From positions 33,191,668-33,255,667 of the forward strand of contig NC_092569.1 of NCBI RefSeq assembly GCF_037975245.1: a stretch of 64,000 nucleotides of DNA, written 5' to 3'. How positions within the stretch are numbered: the stretch's first letter is position 1; every line of letters begins with the position of its first letter. This DNA is from Apostichopus japonicus (taxonomy: Eukaryota > Echinodermata > Holothuroidea > Aspidochirotida > Stichopodidae). The position numbers were made by a program, and so were the translations under genes. The notes below the pieces were generated by a model. It was not told the DNA's origin. It searched no databases and was given only the letters and a program-made list of their open reading frames with translations. Below, one piece after another: positions 48,601 through 58,470 of this stretch.

Positions 48601-48958
48601 ATTCAGTTAGAACGTTATGTTTTAAGGCGAAACACAGTTGTCCTTTAGCGAAGTTGAAAATACTCAGTATTTAAATTGAAGGCTTTCTTACTGAATGTCA
48701 TTAAGTATTTTAATCCGTGTTTACCTATTTCGTTTGAGATGCTAACACTCAGTTTGTCTTAACATTTAACTTTAATAAAGATTGGCGCAGCAGCACATTG
48801 TTGCGACTTAGCTTTCAAAACTTAAAACAGTCAGAAGATATTCAATAGAGTCATATATTTTTTTAAACAAATTAAAAAATTAAAATACTTACCATTTCTG
48901 TTCCAAACAAGTTCCAAATCGTCAAAACAGTTAAACAAACTTTGACAAAATTCTCCAT
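36299..48958 (-). CDS. Secreted FReD-TIL-EGF/TILa-FReD protein, eight exons
   Basis: The exons are 48893-48958, 43278-43308, 42449-42621, 41844-42108, 40784-40995, 39785-40093, 38735-38996 and 36299-36624. They have GT/AG borders and matching phases (0,1,0,1,0,0,1) and sum to 1644 nt, or 547 residues plus stop. Domain order is signal peptide, linker, first two exons' worth of a fibrinogen-related domain, TIL Cys-rich module, TILa/EGF-like module, then a complete FReD. FReD proteins (ficolins, tachylectin-5, FREPs) are secreted lectins that bind acetylated sugars. TIL modules occur in VWF-, zonadhesin- and IgGFc-binding-type proteins. A recognition or mucus/immune role is inferred. The 5.6-kb first intron is the weakest join. 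Two separate genes remain possible. Confidence 0.75.
36625..38734 (-). other. Intron 7 of the FReD gene
   Basis: No further exon or repeat family recognised. G-runs at 37259-37270 and 38641-38657. Confidence 0.5.
38735..38996 (-). CDS. Exon 7: middle of second FReD
   Basis: Acceptor TTTCATAG|G, donor AATACAG|GTGAGT. It reads VFQRRSSASVDFYLGWLDYK, NGFGNKNQDHWLGN, YQLRIDL and YYAIYSTFSI, clearly FReD and collinear with exon 4. Phase 0 in, phase 1 out. Confidence 0.92.
39101..39170. repeat. (TA)n microsatellite
   Basis: TA tract in an intron of the FReD gene, forming the tail of the SINE-like copy at 39165. Confidence 0.95.
39165..39290 (-). mobile_element. tRNA-related SINE-like copy with (TA)n tail
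   Basis: On the minus strand: A box TAGCCGAGTTGG (39241-39252), B box GGTTCGAATCC (39226-39236), then GGTGGAGGCTGGAAG, body, and (TA)n. Both boxes match the pol III consensus, but only 4 bases separate them, so the tRNA middle is missing. Confidence 0.65.
39500..39655 (-). mobile_element. Second SINE-like copy of the same family
   Basis: B box GGTTCGAATCC (39566-39576), GGAGGCTGGAAGTTTTTTC and a body resembling 39165-39225, here flanked on the tRNA-like side by (TA)n at 39582-39655. The A box is absent. Confidence 0.6.
39785..40093 (-). CDS. Exon 6: TILa/EGF-like module and start of second FReD
   Basis: Acceptor TTAACACAG|G, donor GGACA|GTGAGT, 103 codons, phase 0-0. The first half is VGDFYVNSGCTRRSTCQNN and CAERNGVRKCYCNTNYEGDG, a TILa-type then EGF-like Cys pattern. 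The second half is PKDCYELYVSGTRSDGVYTI, QVYCEM and NGGGWT, the opening of a FReD. Confidence 0.9.
40133..40269 (-). pseudogene. Partial tandem copy of exon 6 (TILa/EGF-like)
   Basis: 137 bp aligning without gaps to 39957-40093. It has an acceptor-like AAATTAG|GAGGGC and an open frame EGKFYINSRC, CRNN, YQCSDDATCDERNDVRKCYC. It breaks off inside the EGF-like part, runs straight into intron sequence and then to a stop, with no good donor. It looks non-functional, or could give a truncated isoform. Confidence 0.7.
40470..40669 (-). CDS. Possible alternative terminal exon
   Basis: Acceptor TACATTTACAG|AT, then 65 codons (NRVALTSWLGKGQFWQNCQS and on) to a stop at 40470. Its phase-1 start fits exon 4, or exon 5 through an alternative GTGTAT donor. 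Used this way it would give a short isoform ending after the first FReD half or TIL. I do not recognise a domain. Confidence 0.3.
40784..40995 (-). CDS. Exon 5: TIL domain
   Basis: Acceptor TGTTGTCTAG|A, donor TTAGGG|GTCAGT (a less common donor). It reads EWCPANEIFSNETCERTCED, then C-x-C spacing with QCVCVSDYLREQGQCIPLNQ and CNCF. This is the ten-Cys trypsin-inhibitor-like pattern. In VWF-type and zonadhesin-type proteins TIL is followed by a TILa module, as it is here. Phase 1 in, phase 0 out. Confidence 0.85.
40996..41843 (-). other. Intron 4 of the FReD gene
   Basis: This is where the third exon of the first FReD would be expected. No WWY, SNLNG or D-x-D-N-D coding was found on the minus strand. 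Confidence 0.6.
41844..42108 (-). CDS. Exon 4: middle of first FReD
   Basis: Acceptor CGTTGTAG|G, donor CAGATG|GTAAGT. It reads VLQRR, VNFNRSWKDFRNGFGFLGSE, FWIGNEKI, YQLRMDF and the YYVTYDDFRISDE segment. The boundary matches that of exon 7 in the second FReD. The expected third FReD exon (calcium loop, WWY...CH region) was not found between here and 40995. Confidence 0.9.
42449..42621 (-). CDS. Exon 3: start of first FReD
   Basis: Acceptor CCATACAG|G, donor GGACG|GTATGG. It encodes PRDCKEV, SEVYLIKPDGYPEPFEAYCD and GGWT, the conserved opening of fibrinogen-related domains (the first Cys pair and the YCD, GGWT core). Phase 1 in, phase 0 out. Confidence 0.9.
42622..43277 (-). other. Intron 2 of the FReD gene
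   Basis: AT-rich, nothing recognised. Confidence 0.5.
43278..43308 (-). CDS. Exon 2: 31-nt linker
   Basis: Acceptor TTATTACGCAG|G, residues VIVSAEVRSS, donor TTCAG|GTAGGT. Phase 0 in, phase 1 out, joining the FReD exon in frame. A very short exon; support comes from phase and splice sites. Confidence 0.55.
43309..48892 (-). other. Intron 1 of the FReD gene (5.6 kb)
   Basis: AT-rich without recognised exons or repeat families; a C/A-rich run lies at about 45908-45938. Its length makes the exon 1 assignment less certain. Confidence 0.45.
48893..48958 (-). CDS. Exon 1: signal peptide
   Basis: ATG at 48958, 22 codons (MENFVKVCLTVLTIW then NLFGTEM), strong donor GAAATG|GTAAGT, phase 0. A short charged start followed by a hydrophobic stretch is signal-peptide-like. 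Its phase fits exon 2. No TATA-like element was obvious upstream. Confidence 0.6.
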
Positions 48959-49649
48959 GATTTCGGGTTTGAAGAAATGCCACGCTGAAATATATTCGAT
49001 GAAGGGCAAGATGACAAATGACACAGAGTACCCATTTAGGGGTTACCAACACCTCATTGGAATGACCGTAGTAGTATGGATGTCCATTAATGCCATCGTT
49101 TTATTTGAAACTTGATTAGTTGAACAGCTTATACAAAACGTACTGCGCATATAGAGTATTCGTAGGCTTGTATGTAAAGAAGACTATTCGACATGCGCAA
49201 TCCAACTTTATATTATGTACAGCTATCTATATCCTGAGATTTTAGTCAATAGTACAGTAAGCTTCAGTTGCATCATGTTGAATTGTCCTTGCTCCAATAA
49301 AACCATTTAAACCACGTATTGCATAGCTAACGAATAGCGTGTCTCTAGTTCCAAGGACAGCAATGGTATTGCAAATTCAATAACTGTTAATATATTTTAG
49401 CTTTTTGGTCGCTTTTAATGCATATTATATTTAGCATGGTTCATGTTCAAGGGTTTTGTAGTGGTGTGTTAAACAACGTTCAGGCTACCTAGTCGATAAA
49501 AAGAGTCAGAATGCTGATTTTGCTGATTGTGGTTAAGATGTTATTTCGATATTCAGTTAGCTACGTTACAACGCTTTTTTTTGGCAGGAAAAAAATCAAG
49601 AAGTGTCGACTGGATGAATGGAAGTGTTATTGAACTACTTGGACTAGTC
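48959..49649. other. Upstream region of the FReD gene
   Basis: Probable 5' UTR and promoter side on the minus strand. I cannot point to a definite core promoter motif. Confidence 0.35.
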
Positions 49650-50320
49650 AGCACTTTATAACATGCATAAACTGGTACACTATATCGTGTAAACAGTGAA
49701 ATGTACTGTATGAGTTATACTACACTATCAATCATGCAAGGAATAATCTACAATTTTCAAACTGTCTGAAATAGTGTACACTTTACGCACTGTATGATGT
49801 AGTATATAAGTTAAACACTACATTAACTAGTCTACACTATACAATTTATGATCTAGTCTACAATAAGCACACTGTATGAACTGGTTTACACTATATTCAA
49901 GGTATGATCTGATCTATACTATACAAACTATATAAACTATACCCGATGTGAACTATAGTTTACAGTTTACACACCGTATTGACTAGTCTACACAATATGG
50001 AAGGTATTATCTAGTCCACACTATGCACACCGTATGTAATAGTATTCACTATATTCAAGGTATGATATGGTATATACTATACACACTGCACGGATTATAC
50101 ACAATGTGAACTATAGTCTACATTTTACGCTCTGTATGAACTAATCTAAAGTATACACATTGTATGAATTATGTATACTCTATACACACCGTATGAACAA
50201 GCATATACCATACACTATGTATGCATTACGGTGTACAATATACACATTATATGGACTCTTCTACACCATACAAATGTATGAACTAATATATAGTGCATCT
50301 ACACATTATCACCAATAACA
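49650..50320. repeat. Degenerate array of TATGAACTAGTCTACACTATACAC-like units
   Basis: Roughly 40-50-bp spaced diverged units containing GTATGAACTAG, TCTACACTATACAC and CACTGTATGA. The order is maintained but identity is low: an old minisatellite. Confidence 0.7.
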
Positions 50321-50430
50321 CACTATAGGGTTTTCTTTTTCCATTTTTTTTTCATCATGTTGGACACATCTCTGAAAGATGTGGTATTCAAAATAGCCCT
50401 AATTGTGCACCAAACCCACCACCTGCTCCC

Positions 50431-50650
50431 AACAAGGAAGTATTGTTCATACAGTATACCGCTGCAAAACAATTCGAAACGGTGTTAAATATATATTTGT
50501 ATACATTCTCATATATTTATATCTATATGTATATATATATATATATTTATATATGTATATATATATCTATATAATTGTGTACAAATATCTTATTAACACC
50601 GTTTCGAATAGTTGTGAAGCGGCATACTGTATGAACAATACTTCCTTGTT
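50431..50650. mobile_element. Long inverted repeat, hairpin MITE-like (220 bp)
   Basis: About 75-bp arms: AACAAGGAAGTATTGTTCAT, CAATTCGAAACGGTGTTA and onwards on the left return in reverse complement on the right. They flank a (TA)-rich centre at about 50506-50573. Divergence between arms is only a few bases. No TSD was established. Confidence 0.8.
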
Positions 50651-53149
50651 TTATTGTGCCTACGTCACATCCTGTTTGCGGGATCGAGTATTCTCACATC
50701 TCATTGAATAAAAATGTCAGCTGTTTTATTGGACGAGGACTTTTAAATGAACTATAGGATTTACATCCATATCTCCTATATACGTTTGGTACATATGGTA
50801 CTTTCATATCATACTTTGCTTTGACATAAACCTTTTATATATTGAAAGGTGTAGCTATAGGTGGTTCAAGCAGTTAATTTATCCCTGGTAATTTGGTACA
50901 TACAAAATGGTACCTTAGAGCCTTGTATAACAACGAAGCAAAAGGAAACTGGGGAAAATCACAACAATAATTGTTTCTGTCAAACTTTATTGCCGATTTC
51001 GTATAAACGGGATATTTTCTCATTTTCAAATAATCGGAATCGGTACGATTATGAAAAAATAATCAGTAATCGGTATTTTCTGTTATGCATAATCGGTTGA
51101 ACACTATAACGGTGTTCAGGTAGCTTTTCAGAGCAAGGGCCATGATAAGTTTGTTTGATTGCCCTTCATGTATTTTGTATAATTACGTATACACATTCTT
51201 GTATTTCTGAAGGCTATTTACTGTAGGCCTAGTGCAATTTAAAAAAAAAATAATATATATATATATATATAGGCCTATTAGGCTTTCAGTGATAGCCACA
51301 TTAGCATTGTACTGGTGTTCAGACAGCTTTTCCTAGGAAGGACCAGGGTAAGTTTGTTTGATGGGTACGTATAAAAGAGGAGCCGGCCATAGCATCACAA
51401 CTTTGATAAGACAATAAAAATTGTATAAGGTTATGTTTTATTTATAAGGATATAGGCCTAAGATGTATAAGGTTATAAGAAGTATGTTTAGCTTTCTTTT
51501 GAACCTGTAATGTTTGACATCAAATGTACAAAGAATTAAAATAAAATAACAAAATGGAGAGGAACTGAGGTGGCTATTAGGGGAAGAGGAGGCCACCCAT
51601 CACTTGCATATAAAAACTTGTAATCTTCTTTTACATTATTTTTTCCAAGTCATAAATCCATGAAATCTTCATGTCCGAAAAATTGAGATGGAAAAACGTG
51701 GGTTGTTTTGATATCTAGAAGTGGACACAGTTTTGATGGTAGTCACCACTACAGTCTACATTAACATACAGTAGGTCAATAGGCCTAGCTCTCAAGGCAG
51801 GCATCAAGAATATGGTCGAGTTGTTCGCCTCTTCTAATTTGGCTGTTGTCATTGACATCAAACTATATGACCAAAAAGTCCAACAGAGACTGACCTAAGA
51901 TGAAGGATACCACATGAAAAACAAGTTCTTAAATATTCTATGACATTACTAAACCTTGCAACGTCGTTCTTTCGACTAACAGGCAATGAGCGCTAAAGGC
52001 AAGACTAGCAGGATAAAGTGTAACCTGCAGAGACTATTCGTGGCAAAGTAGCAAAAATGCAAGTTATATATTTGTTGTACCATGATTGATATTGATAATT
52101 GTAGAGACAGAGCAAAGATTTGAAATTAGAAATCAAAATTAAAACTTCCAGTATTGAGATACTGCATCATTGATGCTCTTGTTTCTTTATTGTTAAAGTG
52201 ATATTTGAAAAAAAGAGACGACTATACGCCCGAGAGGATTGTGCATTGCTATGGGGAATACCAGCCAGCTGTTATTGAGCTGTATGTGGTCCTCTCTAAA
52301 ATCCTTTTGTTGAGGGTCTCCCGTCGGAACTGGAGACAAATCGTGACCCATCTTACAAAAAGTTGATGATTTTATTCCATATCATGACGTCACATGGGAA
52401 CGATCAACGATTACATGATTGGTTTTCCAAAATAAACTCATCATAGAAATATGATGTTAATAGAAAGATGACCATATGAAATATTTCCATGATCTATATC
52501 CCCATTTTTTTTATAACTGGCAAAGGAAACGAGTAATATCACACATTACATCGTCTTACTTAAAAGCCCTAGAGACAAAACCCAGGTCTCACATTTGGCA
52601 AAACAGATGTATCCAGAGCAAGCCAAATTTTTGCAGGACGCGTTTGCAGATGCTACCAAGGAACCATACGGATACCTATTCATCGATCTAAATCCTTGTA
52701 CACCCACAGATTTTTGTGCAAACTCTTTCCACATGAGACCCAGTATGCTTACGTACCCAAGTGATTGAAGCAAAAACAAATTTGATAAAACATAGATGCA
52801 TAGTTCTATAACTTTCATTTGTGAACTGAAGCGCCACCATAGCACCAGCATCACTTCGCTTTAGAAACAATGCCCGTGAAATGGAATGTTTGTATCAAAA
52901 TGTTCCTCCAAAGGCAAAAGGCTTTCCTACTACACGAGGACACCAAATTAATTACATTACCAGTTTATGAGAATGCGCCGCCAATGTGTTAAAAAGCAAT
53001 GTACCGTTACCTCGTTTCCAGAAAGTCTTAACTGTCATGGTACAAGACACATCTAAGGGATCATTCCATCAAACGTCTATCCAATAAAAGCACAAGGATG
53101 TATAAATAAAGAGGGAATGGTTTTTATTTTGATATTAAATAGTAAATCT
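50651..53149. other. Non-coding stretch with a small direct repeat
   Basis: GGTGTTCAGGTAGCTTTTC ... AAGTTTGTTTGAT at 51111-51161 recurs imperfectly at 51315-51361. (TA)n at about 51252-51271. No gene recognised. Confidence 0.45.
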
Positions 53150-53520
53150 TACTGATCACTGTACCGCATTATCAATATATGCACGAAGGTGGAGTAAACA
53201 ACACTTGAAAATGATAAGATCTTTTTTAACTTATATTTGATTGACAATAGACAATTTTACATGAATATTCATTATTATATCCTAGTTTTCAATAACATTA
53301 ATGGTTAGAAACTGCATAGGCTACTCCGTAAACCAAAACAAAATACATAGACGAAGTGGGAGAAAATGATAACGAATACGAGAGAAAGTTAATAACATTC
53401 CTACAACGAAGTATTGTTGAATAAATTATTGCGTTTATATCGGCGAATTTATCTTAAATATTGATACAAATATGTTTGAAGCAATTAGAGGGGCTCTTCC
53501 AATTAAAAGTGAAACGTACT
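53150..53520 (+). repeat. Local repeat segment, copy A
   Basis: Contains GAAGGTGGAGTAAACAACAC, TTTACATGAATATTCATTAT, AGTGGGAGAAAATGATAACG and GGGGCTCTTCCAATTA. It is collinear with parts of 55130-55491 and 61087-61630. A fragment (GGTGGAGTGAACAAAACG) recurs at about 53684. Confidence 0.65.
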
Positions 53521-55129
53521 CATGCAGCCAAACTGTAAAATGGATTATGTAGACCTTTTTTTTTCATGTCATGATTTTCCCAGTAAGTATAATTGTTGAA
53601 TGGAAACATTTAGTCAATGTCACATTTTCATGTATACTCTTTTACCGTCAAAAGTGTTGATATTCTTCAATAATTAACTTAAATGGTGGAGTGAACAAAA
53701 CGTTGGAATGATAAGGTGCGGTGTGGATAAACTTGTTATGTTAACAGCCTAGGATAATATAACTCGGTCAGCAGGCAACAGCAGTTACCTCATTACAACA
53801 CATTCAGGTACATAATGTAATTGTAAGGTACAACAGAAACAAAATAGAATAGTATATATAACACAAGAACATTGCATGTGTCTTGATAGATGACCTAAGG
53901 TAGCTCTTTCGTTGAGATATTTTATAGTAAAGAAACAAAACAAACATGAATGTTGAATATGTTTCAATAGCTATTAGGGTTTTCAAGATATTCAGCTTTA
54001 AATTTGATAAATGTTAATCTGCATTTGACGTTAATGCATTGTTTTAACAATCTAGTAACTCAATCAAGTGTTTTTTCTTTACTTCATATATGCAACAGAA
54101 GACCTCATGACTTTCAACACCACCGTCAAATTTTAATACATTGTAAATATAAAATCTTATGTTTTTGCACAACTGAGTTTTATGTTGCATCTAGGGAATT
54201 GACCCGATGTCGTTGTCCTAAACAATATAGTCCAGTCACTTTAACTGATGGACCTCAACTATACAAACAGGTTAGTTTAAACTTAAACGCAGAATAGTTA
54301 TACACCCTGGACTGATAATAGTGTTTGGTAACAGACTGCAATATACCAAATTCAATTTTGAGCCTTAAGTCATCAGTGAATGTACCATGATACCGTTGTA
54401 TAAGTGATAACTGACACCGTTGATACTGTTGTATAAGTGATAATAATTATTCAATAATCATGTTAAATTGTGTGTATTCTTTCTTGAAATAATCACACGT
54501 TAGGCTTGAAAACTTGTATATGGGTATATGAGTCTTTTTATCGAAAATTGTCAATTTATTTTATTGTTGTATCGGAGTATAATATTAACATAATATTTAA
54601 TGAAGTGTCGGTTAAATGAAACACAATTTGGTCTACTATGCACTCATTCTTAGTTTAATTATTAATTGTGTTTTAATAATACACAACATTGAGGAATTAT
54701 TATTGATGTCATACATAGACAAACGTACCAATTTTTTTCACGTATAACGTCAGTGGTTTGTGTGCTATTCAGTCTAACAATTAAGTTTATGAACAATATT
54801 TGTAATAGGCCTATCAACGGAATAAGCTACGAAGCTGTGAATTGAATCAATGTGATTAGTTACACCAACATCCTATCATATTTAAATAGGCCTATGTGAC
54901 TTTACGCTTTAACACTAACTCGAAAATTCTATGGACGAAGTATTGAATCGCTTTATTAAGTACTTACTGATTTACATGCATTGAGTAAAAACAACACTGG
55001 TGACAAAATATGAGACCTGTCTGCAGCTAAACGAAACAGCTATTTACTTAACTTACCACGATTAATCCGTATTAGCGATTAATACTACTACTCTCACGAA
55101 CACGAACGAAGTAAGGTTGTTATCTGGAA
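53521..55129. other. Non-coding stretch
   Basis: No gene recognised beyond the repeat fragment near 53684. Confidence 0.45.
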
Positions 55130-55491
55130 AATTATAACATATACAACGTTCCGACAATGCAATCTAATTTAATAAATGATTTAATAAAAAATAAAGGATA
55201 TTGCTTAGATATAGGTGAAAATATATGTTTGAATAATCGCTTATGAACTCCCACAAATATGAATTTCATAGAGTATATGTTGTAAAGGTTGTCCCCCTAT
55301 CCATATACCCACCGGAATCGAATAGAGGGAGCTCTTCCAATTATATTTTGTTTATAACTTTAACAGAACCATTTTCAATATCACATATTCCTAACGTATC
55401 CCAATCCCACTCATCACTGTACAACTTTATTATACATACAAAGGTGGCGTACACGACACTTGAAATCAAAACATCTTTATTCACATATATG
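55130..55491 (+). repeat. Local repeat segment, copy B, broken by the LINE
   Basis: GTTTGAATAATCGCTTATGA, GAGGGAGCTCTTCCAATTAT and AAAGGTGGCGTACACGACAC match copies A and C. The last ~70 bp (55419-55491) recur almost exactly at 61117-61189, on the far side of the LINE. Confidence 0.65.
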
Positions 55492-56231
55492 AGAGTGTTA
55501 AAGCCATCAGATGCCTTGAAAGTCGCATCAATGATATCCGTTTGTGGATGAGACGTAATTTGTTGAAGCTTAATGAAGAAAAAACTAAGTTTTTGCTTTT
55601 TGGTTCTTGTCATCAGCTTTCTAAAATTAATATTACATGCATATTAATTGGTAATGTTCAGGTTCGCCCTTCCACTTATGCGCGTATTCTTGGTGTAATT
55701 TTTGATTCCAATATGTCTATGAAACGTAACATTTTCAAAATAACAAGTTCTGCTGCATTTTATCTCAGAGGCATCTACAAATTACGAAAATATTTAAATG
55801 ATAAGACAACTGAACAAATTGTACATTCTTTTATCACTTCAAGGTTGGATATGGGCAATTCCTTAATTCTCGGTCTTCCACAAGAACAGATTCATAGACT
55901 TCAATTAATCCAGAACTCAGCTGCGCGTATTGTAACTCATTCTCATAAGCATTGTCATATCCACCCTGTCTTAAAAAACCTGCACGGGCTACCAGTAAAA
56001 TATCGTATTATGTATAAAGTTCTCCTTATTGTTTATAAATCACTTAAAGGACATGGTCTAATGTATATTTCTGAATTATTAAATATTTATGTCCCCTCTC
56101 GTAATCTAAGATCCAGCTCTCAATTTGTATTATCTGAAATTAAGTCCAAACATTCTTGGGGGGTAGGTCATTTATTGTTTCTGCCCCTCGCTTATAGAAC
56201 CAACTTCCCTTAAAAATCACACAAGCATATA
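55492..56231 (+). pseudogene. LINE ORF2, C-terminal part of reverse transcriptase (CR1/L2-like)
   Basis: The frame opens ESVKAIRCLESRINDIRLWM, RRNLLKLNEEKTKFLLFG, then ARILGVIFDSNMS and LPVKYRIMYKVLLIVYKSLK, RNLRSSSQ. This is typical of the post-catalytic RT region of CR1/L2/Jockey-type elements. The YADD-containing part is missing, so the copy is 5'-truncated. One frameshift lies at the G6 run near 56158, and the frame expected to read a Trp just before NQLP has TAG. It is interrupted at 56231 by a DNA transposon. Confidence 0.85.
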
Positions 56232-57108
56232 CACTGAAAAAATAAACTAGTCAATATTGCCACGGACTAACGTTAAATTAGTCTTTAACGTTAGTCAATG
56301 CACCCGGACTAGCAAAAATCTTCGTTTCATCGCTGCTTCTTAGTTAGTTTACACTGACTAAGGAAAATATAATCGCAGCTTAGTCGGTGGCGACGGACTA
56401 AGGTATTTTAACCCATGGACTAAGAACGATACGGACACCCGATTTACGCCATAATCGTAGCTTAGTCGGTGTCGACGGACTAATGTATTTTAACCCAATT
56501 CGATTCACTTCAATTTGGAAACCGAGAGGCAACGGCAGCTTGCTGGGCTTGGCATAGTTTCATACGATCACTCTAAGCAACTTTCAACCGTAAATCACCC
56601 AAGAAGGTCTTTAGAAGAATGAAGGTATTAACTGCATCATCGGCCTACCTGTTATTCCTTTAACTAGAAGGTAAAATTAAAGTTAATTGTTAGGCCACTG
56701 GCACTAGTACTGTATTATGGTTAGTGTAACGCTACCGTTGTCACGTTGGCATTTCGCAATACACAAGTGCAATGACAGTGAGTAGCCTATAGGCTTCTAC
56801 TGGGTACTGCAGTGCATTCTCAACACTAAAGTGTGTATTCTAAACACCAATTAACAATGTGTTATGTGTGTATTGGGCTAGATTGAACAGTGGCACATAA
56901 TCTTCTAATTTATTCCCAAACAAATGCTGGAACTATAAGGCTCAATAGTTTATTTGAAGTCTACACTCATTTGGTAAAGATTTCCTGTAATTTCCCATGT
57001 GAATCTAAATGGGTAGGCTTTGTGATATTGAATAAGCAAGGCTAGACCTTCAAACGTACAGTCACAGTCGGCTGAACACATTATGTTGGCTAGTCAACGG
57101 TATTATAT

Positions 57109-57681
57109 GTTGCGAGCAGTCAGGATGCACGCTTCAGTTCTATTTAACCTTTTCATTTATCACTTTTTAGTATTTAATTTCCGGTCACGCCCAGGAAACA
57201 ATTGCGACATTCCTTCACGGTCGACTTGCTTACTGTAAGAAGTATTAACCGTTTTTTTCTCAGGAAAGCTTGATAGTCTGAAGTTATTATAACATGTGCT
57301 TTAAGTATACTGCCAAAAGAGTAAGTTGTTGTATTTGTATTGATATTTTATGTAGAAGTAAGGGAAAATTTAGTATGTTTAGTTTGGTCTAATTGCACGT
57401 TTTTTTACTGTCCAATGTAGCGCAGGGTTCACTTGCGCGAATTCAAATTATTCTGTTTATGTGTATGTATATGCATCGATTCTTAGATTATGATGTTTTT
57501 TTGACATTTATTTGTAATTCAAGCATATCTGTTTAGTAGCAAAGTTTAAAGGTTAAGATTAATTAGTTTTCTCTTTTTGATCCTAGATTGAATGAAACTC
57601 ATTGGCGTAAATAATAGATCAGATGATACAGTTTAACGCAGTTGCTAAAACTCTGGGTATTCTCTAGTCTTCGCCGGTCCA
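57109..57681 (+). repeat. Dispersed repeat, copy 2
   Basis: Second copy of the element at 10802-11393, here nested in the 4.65-kb transposon. Starts GTTGCGAGCAGTCAGGATGC, ends TCTTCGCCGGTCCAA. Confidence 0.85.
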
Positions 57682-58121
57682 ATATATACTTTAGTACTAC
57701 TAGTAAGACTAAATCAAAACGACCGTAGACAAACTTAGTGTAACAAAGTACTGATTCTCCTCTAGCCTAGGTCTAAACAGGCTTGTTATGTGAGCAAGCA
57801 AAATAACAACTAAAAACGATTAGGCCTATAAATAAGTTGGCTCAGTGCATTTCTGTTTCTAAAATTTTATATATTTAAAGATCATAAAAACAAACAAAGA
57901 TTTAGCCCATGTTTTATTATCTCTGTATTCTGGGCATTTGATTCTGGTTGCAATGGTGATGACACTCTCGTTCAAATTTTCAGCTTTATACAGTCTGCTT
58001 CAAACTTTGGGATTGTTTTTTTGAGACTATAGTGGAAGCAAATCTCACATAACTTTGTGGTGACAACTTTATTTATTTTTTTTTTTCAAATGATGAATAC
58101 TTTGCTGTTTCTTTTTTCCAG

Positions 58122-58331
58122 CAGGAATTGAAAAGCCAAATATCTAAGTCAAGGGTGAGCTTTCCTGTGATGTACAACACCAGTGTGGAGGCAACAACAG
58201 AAGAGGAGAACTGTGTTATATATGGCTTAAAGACATGTTTTAAGATGATATATTGGTACCCTTCGCAGAACAAAAGAGTTTATCCAAGAGTCCAAAAAGC
58301 AAAGGAACAAGTACCATAGAGAAAAAAGATG
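58122..58331 (+). other. Exon-like open segment inside the transposon
   Basis: Acceptor CTTTTTTCCAG|CAG, open frame of about 65 codons (SRVSFPVMYNTSVEATTEEE and on) to TAG at 58317, donor-like AGA|GTGAGT just after. A second splice-bounded segment follows at about 60120-60202 (VNNGADFGFLKTSGRPFVVK then stop) with AATAAA near 60437. Neither is recognised. They could be remnants of a captured host gene or of the element's own gene. Confidence 0.3.
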
Positions 58332-58470
58332 GAAGAGTGAGTTTAACTATTGTACCCAACTGTTTAATGATATTTAAGATACTTTTCATAACCTGTTTTA
58401 AAAAAAAAAACAGTCTAGTTTATCATTTACGTGCAAGCTTCATAAGTTTGGTCAAATTTTCACTGATCTG

